Assembly: GCA_963761615.1 (NCBI GenBank)
Contig: CAVXGU010000003.1
Coordinates: forward strand, 496,001 to 560,000
DNA: 64,000 bases
Source of the DNA: CAVXGU01 sp963761615
GTDB taxonomy: Bacteria; Acidobacteriota; Vicinamibacteria; Vicinamibacterales; CAVVIG01
Direction: 5' to 3'
Every line of letters begins with the position of its first letter. Position 1 is the stretch's first letter. The translations under genes and the position numbers were made by a program. Positions 57,875-64,000 of this stretch are shown piece by piece. A model generated the notes under the pieces. The model was not told the origin of the DNA. It saw nothing but the letters and a program-made list of their open reading frames with translations, and made no database searches.

Positions 57875-58815
57875 TGGCCAATCTCCTCGTTACCAGGAAG
57901 CTTCCGGCCTCCGTCGTCGCCCGCCTCGAGTCGGTCGCCGCGGTCGACCTGCACGCGGGCGACGGCCCATTGACGGCGGCCGAGCTGCGTCGCCGGGTCG
58001 CCGACAAGGACGGCCTCGTGTGCATGCTGACCGACGTCATCGACGAGGACCTCCTCGCGGCGGCGCCGCGCCTCAAGGTCGTCGCCAACGTCGCAGTCGG
58101 CTACAACAACATCGACGTGGCGGCCGCACGCCGCCGGGGAGTCGTCGTCACGAACACGCCCGACGTGCTCACCAACGCGGTCGCCGACTTCACCTGGGCG
58201 CTGATTCTCGCCGTCACCAGGCGGTTGTCGGAAGGCGAGCGCCTCGTGCGCCGCGGCGGGTGGCGCGGCTGGGCGTTCGACTTCATGCTCGGCACCGAGC
58301 TTCGCGGCAAGCAGCTCGGGCTGGTCGGCTTCGGACGAATCGCCCAGGCGGTCGCCCGGCGGGCGCCGGCGTTCGGCATGCGCGTCGCGTACGCGTCCCG
58401 AACGCCTCGGGACGCGGGCGACGCCGAGCCGATGCCGTTCGATCGGTTGCTGAACACCTCGGACGTCGTCTCGCTGCACGTGCCGCTGACGCCGGAGACG
58501 ACCCACCTGGTGGACAAGCGCGCGCTGACGCGGATGAAGCGGTCGGCCTATCTGATCAACACGGCGCGCGGTCCGGTCGTGGACGAGGCGGCCCTGGCGT
58601 GGGCCCTGCAGCAGCACCTGCTGGCCGGCGCCGCACTCGACGTGTACGAGCGGGAGCCGATCGTGCACCCGGACCTGCTGGCGCTCGAGAACGTGCTGCT
58701 CGTGCCGCATCTCGGGAGCGGGACGGTGGAGACCCGCACGGCGATGGCCGACCTGGCGGCCGACAACGCGATCGCCGTGCTGGGGGGGCGGGCGCCGCTG
58801 ACGCCGGTGGCATGA
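57874..58815 (+). CDS. D-isomer-specific 2-hydroxyacid dehydrogenase
   Basis: 313 residues from GTG 57874, preferred over an upstream in-frame ATG at 57646 because it gives the usual family length and starts at the first strand (VANLLVTRKLPASVVARL). The NAD domain has LGLVGFGRIAQAVARRA (GxGxxG). Catalytic residues are Arg in INTARGPVVDE, Glu in VYEREPIVHP and His in LVPHLGSGTVET. Glyoxylate/hydroxypyruvate or lactate-type reductases belong here. Next to the microcompartment, recycling NADH by reducing a 2-oxo acid is plausible. No encapsulation-like tail is seen. Its end overlaps nth. Confidence 0.88.
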   Translation: MANLLVTRKLPASVVARLESVAAVDLHAGDGPLTAAELRRRVADKDGLVCMLTDVIDEDLLAAAPRLKVVANVAVGYNNIDVAAARRRGVVVTNTPDVLTNAVADFTWALILAVTRRLSEGERLVRRGGWRGWAFDFMLGTELRGKQLGLVGFGRIAQAVARRAPAFGMRVAYASRTPRDAGDAEPMPFDRLLNTSDVVSLHVPLTPETTHLVDKRALTRMKRSAYLINTARGPVVDEAALAWALQQHLLAGAALDVYEREPIVHPDLLALENVLLVPHLGSGTVETRTAMADLAADNAIAVLGGRAPLTPVA

Positions 58816-59510
58816 CGCGGGCGCGGCGCGGGACGACCGGACGCGTTCCGCCGAAACTGGTCGAATCCGTCATGAGCGCGCTGGCCAGGGCGATCGACGG
58901 TCTCGAGTTGCCGGCAGTCGAGAAGATTGCACAGGGACGGCAGGAAGATCCGTTCCACGTGCTGATCGCGACGCTGCTCTCCGCCCGGACGCAGGACGCG
59001 ACCACGCTGGCGGCGTCGACGCGGCTGTTTCGCGCGGCCAGGACGCCGCGCACGATGGCCGGGCTGAGCGTGAAGCGGATCGAGGCCCTGATCTATCCCG
59101 TCAGCTTCTACCGCCACAAGGCGAAGCACGTCAGGGACACGTGCCGGATCCTCGTCGAGCGGTTCCACGGACGCGTGCCGGACACGATGGAGGAACTGCT
59201 GACCCTGCCCGGCGTCGGGCGCAAGACGGCGAACCTGGTGCTCATCCTCGCCTTCAAGAGCCGGCACAACATCTGCGTCGACACCCACGTGCATCGCATC
59301 TCGAACCGCCTCGGCTGGGTGCGCACCCGCACGCCGGACGAGACCGAGCAGGCGCTGTACCGGGCCACGGAAACGCGCTGGTGGCCCCTCGTCAACCTGT
59401 ACCTCGTGACCTGGGGGCAGAACGTGTGCAGGCCGGTTCATCCGCGCTGCGACGACTGCGTGCTGGCGCCGCTCTGTCCCCGGATCGGCGTCGCGAGGCC
59501 GGCGCGATGA
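58812..59510 (+). CDS. nth: Endonuclease III
   Basis: 232 residues, HhH-GPD DNA glycosylase/AP lyase for oxidised pyrimidines. HhH with catalytic lysine: LPGVGRKTANLVL; catalytic aspartate in CVDTHVHRISNRLG. The 4Fe-4S loop is C-x6-C-x2-C-x5-C (CRPVHPRCDDCVLAPLC). DPFHVLIATLLSARTQD is the typical N-terminal helix pair. The ATG overlaps the dehydrogenase stop and the end overlaps the cyclophilin start. Confidence 0.96.
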   Translation: MTRARRGTTGRVPPKLVESVMSALARAIDGLELPAVEKIAQGRQEDPFHVLIATLLSARTQDATTLAASTRLFRAARTPRTMAGLSVKRIEALIYPVSFYRHKAKHVRDTCRILVERFHGRVPDTMEELLTLPGVGRKTANLVLILAFKSRHNICVDTHVHRISNRLGWVRTRTPDETEQALYRATETRWWPLVNLYLVTWGQNVCRPVHPRCDDCVLAPLCPRIGVARPAR

Positions 59511-60058
59511 GCGGCCGGCTGCTTCGCCTGGCGTGCGCCTGTCTCGCGGCCGTGGCCGTGATGACGACGACGGCGGCCCCGCAGGAGCTCACCGGACCCC
59601 TCGTCGTGGTCGAGACGGATCGGGGGACCTTCTCGTTCGAGACGTTTCCCGATGACGCGCCGCGGACCGTGGCGCACGTGCTCGACCTCGTCGATCGGGG
59701 GTTCTACGACGGCCTCCGCGTGCACCGCGCCGATCCGGGATTCGTCGTGCAGTTCGGCGATCCGCAGACCCGCGATCTGAAGCGGCGTGCCCTGTGGGGA
59801 CGAGGAGCCGCCGCGTCGAGCGGGCATCCCATCGGCGTCGCGGAGATGACGAAGAAGCACCGGAACGTCGCGGGCGCCGTCGGAGTGGCGCATCCCGGCG
59901 ACCCCGCCCTCGCCGACAGCCAGATCTACATCACCCTGGCCAACCGCCCGGATCTCGACGGACAGTACGCCGTGTTCGGACAGATCGTATCCGGCGCCGA
60001 GGTGCCCGCCACGCTCGAGGTCGGCGACGTCATCCGCCGGATGTACGTGAAGCGCTGA
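59507..60058 (+). CDS. Exported cyclophilin-type peptidyl-prolyl isomerase
   Basis: 183 residues. A signal peptide (LLRLACACLAAVAVMTTTAAPQ) precedes a cyclophilin domain: VVVETDRGTFSFETFPDDAP, GFYDGLRVHRADPGFVVQFG (catalytic arginine in the HR pair), then DSQIYITLANRPDLDGQYAV and FGQIVSGAEV. The substrate-binding region AGAVGVAHPGDPALADSQ replaces the usual FFM-containing motif, so activity may be reduced. Probably a periplasmic folding factor. The 3' end overlaps the convergent DUF72 gene by 29 bases. Confidence 0.87.
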   Translation: MSGRLLRLACACLAAVAVMTTTAAPQELTGPLVVVETDRGTFSFETFPDDAPRTVAHVLDLVDRGFYDGLRVHRADPGFVVQFGDPQTRDLKRRALWGRGAAASSGHPIGVAEMTKKHRNVAGAVGVAHPGDPALADSQIYITLANRPDLDGQYAVFGQIVSGAEVPATLEVGDVIRRMYVKR

Positions 60059-61019
60059 ACACATCGTCTCGCACGCGGATCGCGCCGGCGAGTTCGGGAT
60101 ACCGTTCCCGGAACTCGGCCGGATACGCCCCGGTGAGCGGCTCCCCCAGCTGCGCCTTGATCATGGCGGCGTTGGCGACGGACTTCGCCGAGAAGTGGTT
60201 GTTCGTGTAGACGTAGACCTTCTTGACCAGCCGGCCCGCCGCGCCCGCGACCTCGCTGAACTCCCGGAGCTCGTTCGCCGAGTAGAGGTAGTCGTACCGA
60301 TCTTCCGGGCTGTCGTGGCGCCACCAGGTCGCGGCGTTGCGGCCGTGAAGACGCATGTAGTAGAAGCCGCGCACGTTCGGGAGCTGATTCTGGCGGATCG
60401 AGAGCCGGAACTTCGGCTCGTCGATCTGCACCCACGCCGCGCCGTGCTCGTTGAGGAGCGCGAGCGTCGCGGCGACGTCGTCGCTCCACGACCGGTGTCG
60501 CAGCTCGACGGCCGTGGGATACCCCGCGAACGCGTGCAGCAGGGCGGCCAGGTGCTCGCGCGTCTGCGGCGTGGCGTGAAAGCTCGGCGGGAACTGCGCC
60601 AACAGCGCCCCGAGTCGTCCCGACACGGCGAGCGGCTCGATGCCGGTCCGGAACTCGTCGATGTCCGCCTGCGTGGGCTCCGCCAGCGCGCCGGCGGCCG
60701 CGTCATCGAGGGCGTCCGGCGGGAGGCCGCGTCTGACGCGCTCGCCGAACATCCTGGGGTGCGTGAATTTCTGATAGAGCTTGATCGAGAACTCGAAGTC
60801 CCGGGGCGTGCGGTCCGCCCATGCGCGCGTCACGTCGGCGCGGGGCTGGCCGTAGAAGGTGGCGTTGACCTCGACGGTGTTGAAGTGCTCCGCGTAGAAG
60901 CGGAGCTCGTCGAAGCCGCGGCGCCGCCCCTGGCGCGGCGGATAGAAGATGCCGTTCCAGGTCCCCCGGCCCGTGGGGTAGCTCCAGCCGCTCGTGCCGA
61001 TGCGCAGATGGTCGGGCAT
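60030..61019 (-). CDS. DUF72-family protein
   Basis: 329 residues, TIM-barrel DUF72. Typical blocks: LRIGTSGWSYPTGRGTWNGIFYP (in two parts), FNTVEVNATFYGQP, FSIKLYQKFTHPR, LLAQFPPSFHATPQ, AVELRHRSWSDD, AWVQIDEPKF, YYMRLHGRNAATWW and VYVYTNNHFSAKSVANAAM. The family is broadly conserved but without a firm activity; an endonuclease-IV-like fold has been suggested. Cytoplasmic. Divergent from queE. Confidence 0.9.
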   Translation of the reverse strand: MPDHLRIGTSGWSYPTGRGTWNGIFYPPRQGRRRGFDELRFYAEHFNTVEVNATFYGQPRADVTRAWADRTPRDFEFSIKLYQKFTHPRMFGERVRRGLPPDALDDAAAGALAEPTQADIDEFRTGIEPLAVSGRLGALLAQFPPSFHATPQTREHLAALLHAFAGYPTAVELRHRSWSDDVAATLALLNEHGAAWVQIDEPKFRLSIRQNQLPNVRGFYYMRLHGRNAATWWRHDSPEDRYDYLYSANELREFSEVAGAAGRLVKKVYVYTNNHFSAKSVANAAMIKAQLGEPLTGAYPAEFRERYPELAGAIRVRDDVFSASRTSGG

Positions 61020-61080
61020 GCCTGTCGGTGCGCCCCGCGGCCGGTCTCCCGGCGGGGTGTTAGTACAATATCAAGGCACG

Positions 61081-61722
61081 ATGCTGACGGTGAACGAGAT
61101 CTTCTACTCCGTGCAGGGCGAGTCCACCCACGCCGGGCGGCCGTGCGTCTTCGTCCGGCTCACGGCGTGCGATCTGCGCTGCTCGTGGTGCGACACGCCG
61201 TACGCGTTTACCGGGGGGAGCAGGATGGAGGTCGGCGAGGTCGCCGCGGCCGTCGACGAGTACGCGTGCCCGCTGGTCGAGATCACGGGCGGTGAGCCGC
61301 TGCTCCAGCAGGACGTCTACCCGCTCATGCGCGAGCTGCTGGCGCGGGGCCGGACCGTCATGCTCGAGACCGGGGGGCACCGGTCGATTGCCGACGTGCC
61401 GGGCGCCGTCATCAAGATTGTCGACGTGAAGTGCCCGGCGAGCGGCGAGTGCGCCAGGAACGACTGGGCGAACCTCGACCGCCTGGCTCCGCACGACGAG
61501 GTGAAGTTCGTCGTGCAGGATCGGGCCGACTACGAGTTCGCGCGCGACGTCATCCGCCGCCTCGACCTGTCGTCGCGCTGCGCCGCCGTGCTCCTGTCGC
61601 CCGTCCACGGCGCGCTCGATCCCGCCACGCTGGCGGCCTGGGTGCTCGAGGATCGCCTTCCCGTTCGCGTGCAGCTCCAGGTGCACAAGTACATCTGGGC
61701 GCCGGACACCCGGGGGGTCTGA
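61081..61722 (+). CDS. queE: 7-carboxy-7-deazaguanine synthase
   Basis: 213 residues, radical-SAM. The cluster motif is CDLRCSWCDTPYAF (C-x3-C-x2-C, about 30-38), preceded by EIFYSVQGESTHAGRPCVFV and followed by EITGGEPLLQQ. It converts 6-carboxy-tetrahydropterin to CDG for preQ0/queuosine synthesis. The ATG has TACAAT (61064-61069) 11 bases before it and no ribosome-binding site. queC starts right after the stop. Confidence 0.95.
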   Translation: MLTVNEIFYSVQGESTHAGRPCVFVRLTACDLRCSWCDTPYAFTGGSRMEVGEVAAAVDEYACPLVEITGGEPLLQQDVYPLMRELLARGRTVMLETGGHRSIADVPGAVIKIVDVKCPASGECARNDWANLDRLAPHDEVKFVVQDRADYEFARDVIRRLDLSSRCAAVLLSPVHGALDPATLAAWVLEDRLPVRVQLQVHKYIWAPDTRGV

Positions 61723-61723
61723 C

Positions 61724-62398
61724 GTGCCCGGACCTGCCGTCGTTCTGCTGAGCGGTGGCCTCGACTCCTTCACGGCCGCCGCGATCGCCGGCTCGGAGGG
61801 CTTTCGTCTGAACGCGCTCACGGTTCGCTACGGACAGCGACACGAGCGCGAGCTCGAGTCCGCCAGGGCTGTTGCCCGTGCGCTGCACGCCGAGCGGCAC
61901 CTCGAGGTATCGGTCGATCTGCGGGCCATCGGCGGCTCCTCGCTCACCTCGGACGACGCCGTGCCCGTCGATCGGGATCTGGACGCCCCGGGCATTCCGT
62001 CCACGTACGTTCCCGCGCGAAATACCATCTTCCTGTCGCTGGCGCTGGGCTGGGCCGAGGTGATCGGCGCCCGCGACATCGTGATCGGCGTCAACGCGCT
62101 CGACTACTCTGGGTACCCCGACTGCCGCGAGGCGTTCGTGGCGGCGTTCGAGCGCCTGGCGGCGGTCGCGACGAAGGCCGGCATCGAGGGCGCGATGTTC
62201 CGCGTGCACACGCCGCTCATCGCGCTGTCGAAGGCGGACATCATCCATCGCGGGATCGCGCTCGGCCTGGACTACGGCCTGACCCACAGCTGCTACGCGC
62301 CCTCGCCTGACGGGCGGCCGTGCGGCCGCTGCGACAGCTGCCGGCTTCGCGCGAAAGGCTTCGCGGAAGCCGGCGTCCCGGATCCCGCGCTCGCCTAG
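61724..62398 (+). CDS. queC: 7-cyano-7-deazaguanine synthase
   Basis: 224 residues, PP-loop ATPase: AVVLLSGGLDSFTAAAIA. YVPARNTIFLSLALGWAE and GVNALDYSGYPDCRE are family signatures. Four zinc cysteines lie at the C-terminus (THSCYAPSPDGRPCGRCDSCRLR). It turns CDG, ammonia and ATP into preQ0. The GTG is two bases from the queE stop; the stop overlaps the convergent dacB by four bases. Confidence 0.96.
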   Translation: MPGPAVVLLSGGLDSFTAAAIAGSEGFRLNALTVRYGQRHERELESARAVARALHAERHLEVSVDLRAIGGSSLTSDDAVPVDRDLDAPGIPSTYVPARNTIFLSLALGWAEVIGARDIVIGVNALDYSGYPDCREAFVAAFERLAAVATKAGIEGAMFRVHTPLIALSKADIIHRGIALGLDYGLTHSCYAPSPDGRPCGRCDSCRLRAKGFAEAGVPDPALA

Positions 62399-63903
62399 CG
62401 ACCGAGCCCGGCTAGCCGCACCACGCAGGCGTCAATCGCGTCGTCGATGACCGGGCCGGGCACGTCGAAATTGTTGCCGAGGAACGAGAAGACGAGCTGC
62501 TCGCCGCCGGCGGTGGTGAGGTAGCCCGACAGCGCACGGACCCCCGTCATCGATCCGGTCTTCGCGCGGAGACTGCCCGCGAGCGACCCGAGTCTGGCGT
62601 CGAGCGTCCCGTTCTCGCCGGGCACCGGCAGCGCGTCGAGGAACGGCCCCCTGAGTCCGGCATCCCCCGCCACGTGCGCCAGGACGTCGACGATGGCGGA
62701 CGGCGCGACGTAGTCGTAGCGCGAGAGGCCCGACCCATCCGACTGCAGAACCGAGGACGGCGCCAGGCCCCACGTCGCCAGGACGCGCTGCGTCACCGAC
62801 AGGCCGCCGGCGGCCGTCGGCTCGCCGGCCTGGCGGCCCAGCGTCTCGAGCAGCGTTTCCGCGTAGAGGTTTTCGCTGAGCCTCATCATCCTGATCGCCA
62901 TGCTCGACAGGGGGGGCGACCGGTGTGTGACCAGCGTGACCGCACCGTCGGGGGCCGGCGGAGCGGCCAGGGTGTCCACGTCCACCGCCGGCCCGTCGAC
63001 GGCCACGCCGTTGGCGATGAGCGCGTCGCGCAGCGAGGCCACGAAGAACTGCGTCGGGTTCTCGACCGACACGGTGCGGGCGATGGGCGCGGCGTCGGCC
63101 GCGATCGTGCCCCGCAGCTCGAGCTGCGCGCTGCCGGCGAGTCGCTCGATGGTCACCGTGGATGGGGAGGCGGCGGCCGTGGTCTCGACGCGGTCGACGA
63201 GCTCCAGGCCCGTGTCGGCCGGATCGATTGCGATCCGGGCCGGTGCGCCGGGCGCCGCTCCAGGCGTAATCGTCAATCCGGCGATGTTGTCGTTGTACTG
63301 GAGGGCGCTGACGCCGGCGCCGTATCCGGCGCCGAGATCGTCCCACGCCCATCCAGCGCCGAAGCCGGCGCCGGCGAACGCACGGTCGTCGCCCACGATG
63401 CGCCCGTGAATGGCCTCGATGCCGGCGCGGCGCAGCTGATTCGCCCAGTCCGCGAACAGGGCCGCGGCGGACCCGTCGCGATCCACGATCGTCGGGTCGC
63501 CCGAGCCGACGACGATCAGGTCGCCGTCGAGGGCGCCGTTCGCGGTGGGGCCCGAGGCGACGAGGCGCGTGTCGAAGCGGAAGTCCCAGCCGAGCTGCTG
63601 GGCGGCGACCGCGAGCGTCAGGATCTTCATGTTGGAGGCGGGCAGCAGCAGGCGTTCGGCGTTCCGCGAGTAGAGCGTGCGGCCGGACGTCAGCGAGCGG
63701 ACCTCGACGCCCCAGTACCCGCGGGCCAGAGGCGGCGCCAGGAGGATGCGGTCGAGGTCCTGTGCGAGCGCGTCGGCGGGCGGGGCGGGGCGGGCAGGTG
63801 TCGTGACGGGCCGCACCTGCGCGTGGCAGCCTGCCAGGAGCGCGAGGCTCAACAGCCAGGGCGCGGCCTGGACGGCCGGACGGCCGCTATTTCGCCAGCG
63901 CAT
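62395..63903 (-). CDS. dacB: D-alanyl-D-alanine carboxypeptidase/endopeptidase (S13, PBP4-type), probable lipoprotein
   Basis: 502 residues. The N-terminus has a lipobox-like LLSLALLAGC, so anchoring in a periplasm-facing membrane is likely. The penicillin-binding active site is complete: PASNMKIL (SxxK, about 87), RLSENLYAETLL (SxN), and RAKTGSMTGVRA (KTG). GGDPTIVDRD-type VVGSGDPTIVDRDG and the long domain inserted between SxxK and SxN mark the DacB/S13 family. It trims and cleaves peptidoglycan cross-links. It overlaps by 17 bases the end of the upstream minus-strand gene. Confidence 0.93.
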   Translation of the reverse strand: MRWRNSGRPAVQAAPWLLSLALLAGCHAQVRPVTTPARPAPPADALAQDLDRILLAPPLARGYWGVEVRSLTSGRTLYSRNAERLLLPASNMKILTLAVAAQQLGWDFRFDTRLVASGPTANGALDGDLIVVGSGDPTIVDRDGSAAALFADWANQLRRAGIEAIHGRIVGDDRAFAGAGFGAGWAWDDLGAGYGAGVSALQYNDNIAGLTITPGAAPGAPARIAIDPADTGLELVDRVETTAAASPSTVTIERLAGSAQLELRGTIAADAAPIARTVSVENPTQFFVASLRDALIANGVAVDGPAVDVDTLAAPPAPDGAVTLVTHRSPPLSSMAIRMMRLSENLYAETLLETLGRQAGEPTAAGGLSVTQRVLATWGLAPSSVLQSDGSGLSRYDYVAPSAIVDVLAHVAGDAGLRGPFLDALPVPGENGTLDARLGSLAGSLRAKTGSMTGVRALSGYLTTAGGEQLVFSFLGNNFDVPGPVIDDAIDACVVRLAGLGR

Positions 63904-64000
63904 CCAGCGAGGTCAGGACCTCGTTCAGCGCCGACGTGCTGATCTTGTCGGCCCCGTCGTCGCCGGGGATGGCCGCGTAGCTGTTGTCGCCCGACTGGCC
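63887..64000 (-). CDS. C-terminal end of an unidentified gene (cut by window edge)
   Basis: The last 37 codons and a TAG stop are in the window: GQSGDNSYAAIPGDDGADK then ISTSALNEVLTSLDALAK. Its 17-base overlap with the dacB start suggests co-transcription. Too short to assign. Confidence 0.5.
   Translation of the reverse strand, partial: GQSGDNSYAAIPGDDGADKISTSALNEVLTSLDALAK

Overview
This is a 64 kb stretch of a high-GC bacterial chromosome. The 16S rRNA at 21196-22749 reads like Acidobacteriota subgroup 6 (Vicinamibacteria). That placement is from memory of the group's sequence signatures, not a search. The gene content (housekeeping operons, signal-peptide-bearing secreted proteins, a bacterial microcompartment locus) fits. 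Genes are tightly packed, many start codons overlap the previous stop (GTGA, ATGA), and GTG or TTG starts are common.

Layout. 1-4529 (minus): rpsU, a zinc-ribbon protein, a STAS protein, a UbiA-type prenyltransferase, a coiled-coil protein and two glycosyltransferases (surface polysaccharide functions). 4712-9816: purD-mtaB, convergent rlmN, then an M16 protease. 9813-18557: purB-S-Q-L-F-(HEAT protein)-M-N, a near-complete de novo purine operon. 18447-20704: convergent metallophosphoesterase, then tyrS. 20705-27016: rRNA operon (two promoters, 16S, tRNA-Ile, tRNA-Ala, 23S, 5S, terminator). 27062-37173: outer-membrane barrel, exported metallo-hydrolase and exported methyltransferase-fold protein, msrB-msrA, hrpB, a HupE-like protein, a TrmH-type methyltransferase, a membrane protein and another methyltransferase. 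37267-41192: yebC-ruvC-ruvA-ruvB-fabH. 41436-44458: a secreted subtilase carrying about 20 NIIWGT repeats, coupled to a GNAT. 44493-54585: queA, an unknown, tRNA-Met, tilS, ftsH, folP, cdaA, cdaR, glmM, pdxJ. 54628-60058: TPR, YHS, class II aldolase, one BMC hexamer gene, three BMC pentamer genes, a cryptic Cys-rich small protein, a D-2-hydroxyacid dehydrogenase, nth and a cyclophilin. 60030-64000: DUF72, queE, queC, dacB and a cut-off gene.

The most interesting region is 55511-58815, a compact microcompartment locus. The aldolase ends in a helix resembling an encapsulation peptide. Between the last pentamer gene and the dehydrogenase lies an unannotated-looking small protein with an amphipathic N-terminal helix and a C-x7-C-x2-C-x2-C cluster. 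The second highlight is the NIIWGT-repeat subtilase.

Seven genes (purL, purM, the HupE-like gene, the 36.4 kb methyltransferase, yebC, tilS and the small BMC gene) each read correctly only if one extra base is skipped. All seven are +1 insertions, most simply explained as sequence errors. Each is annotated as a full-length gene with the shift position given.
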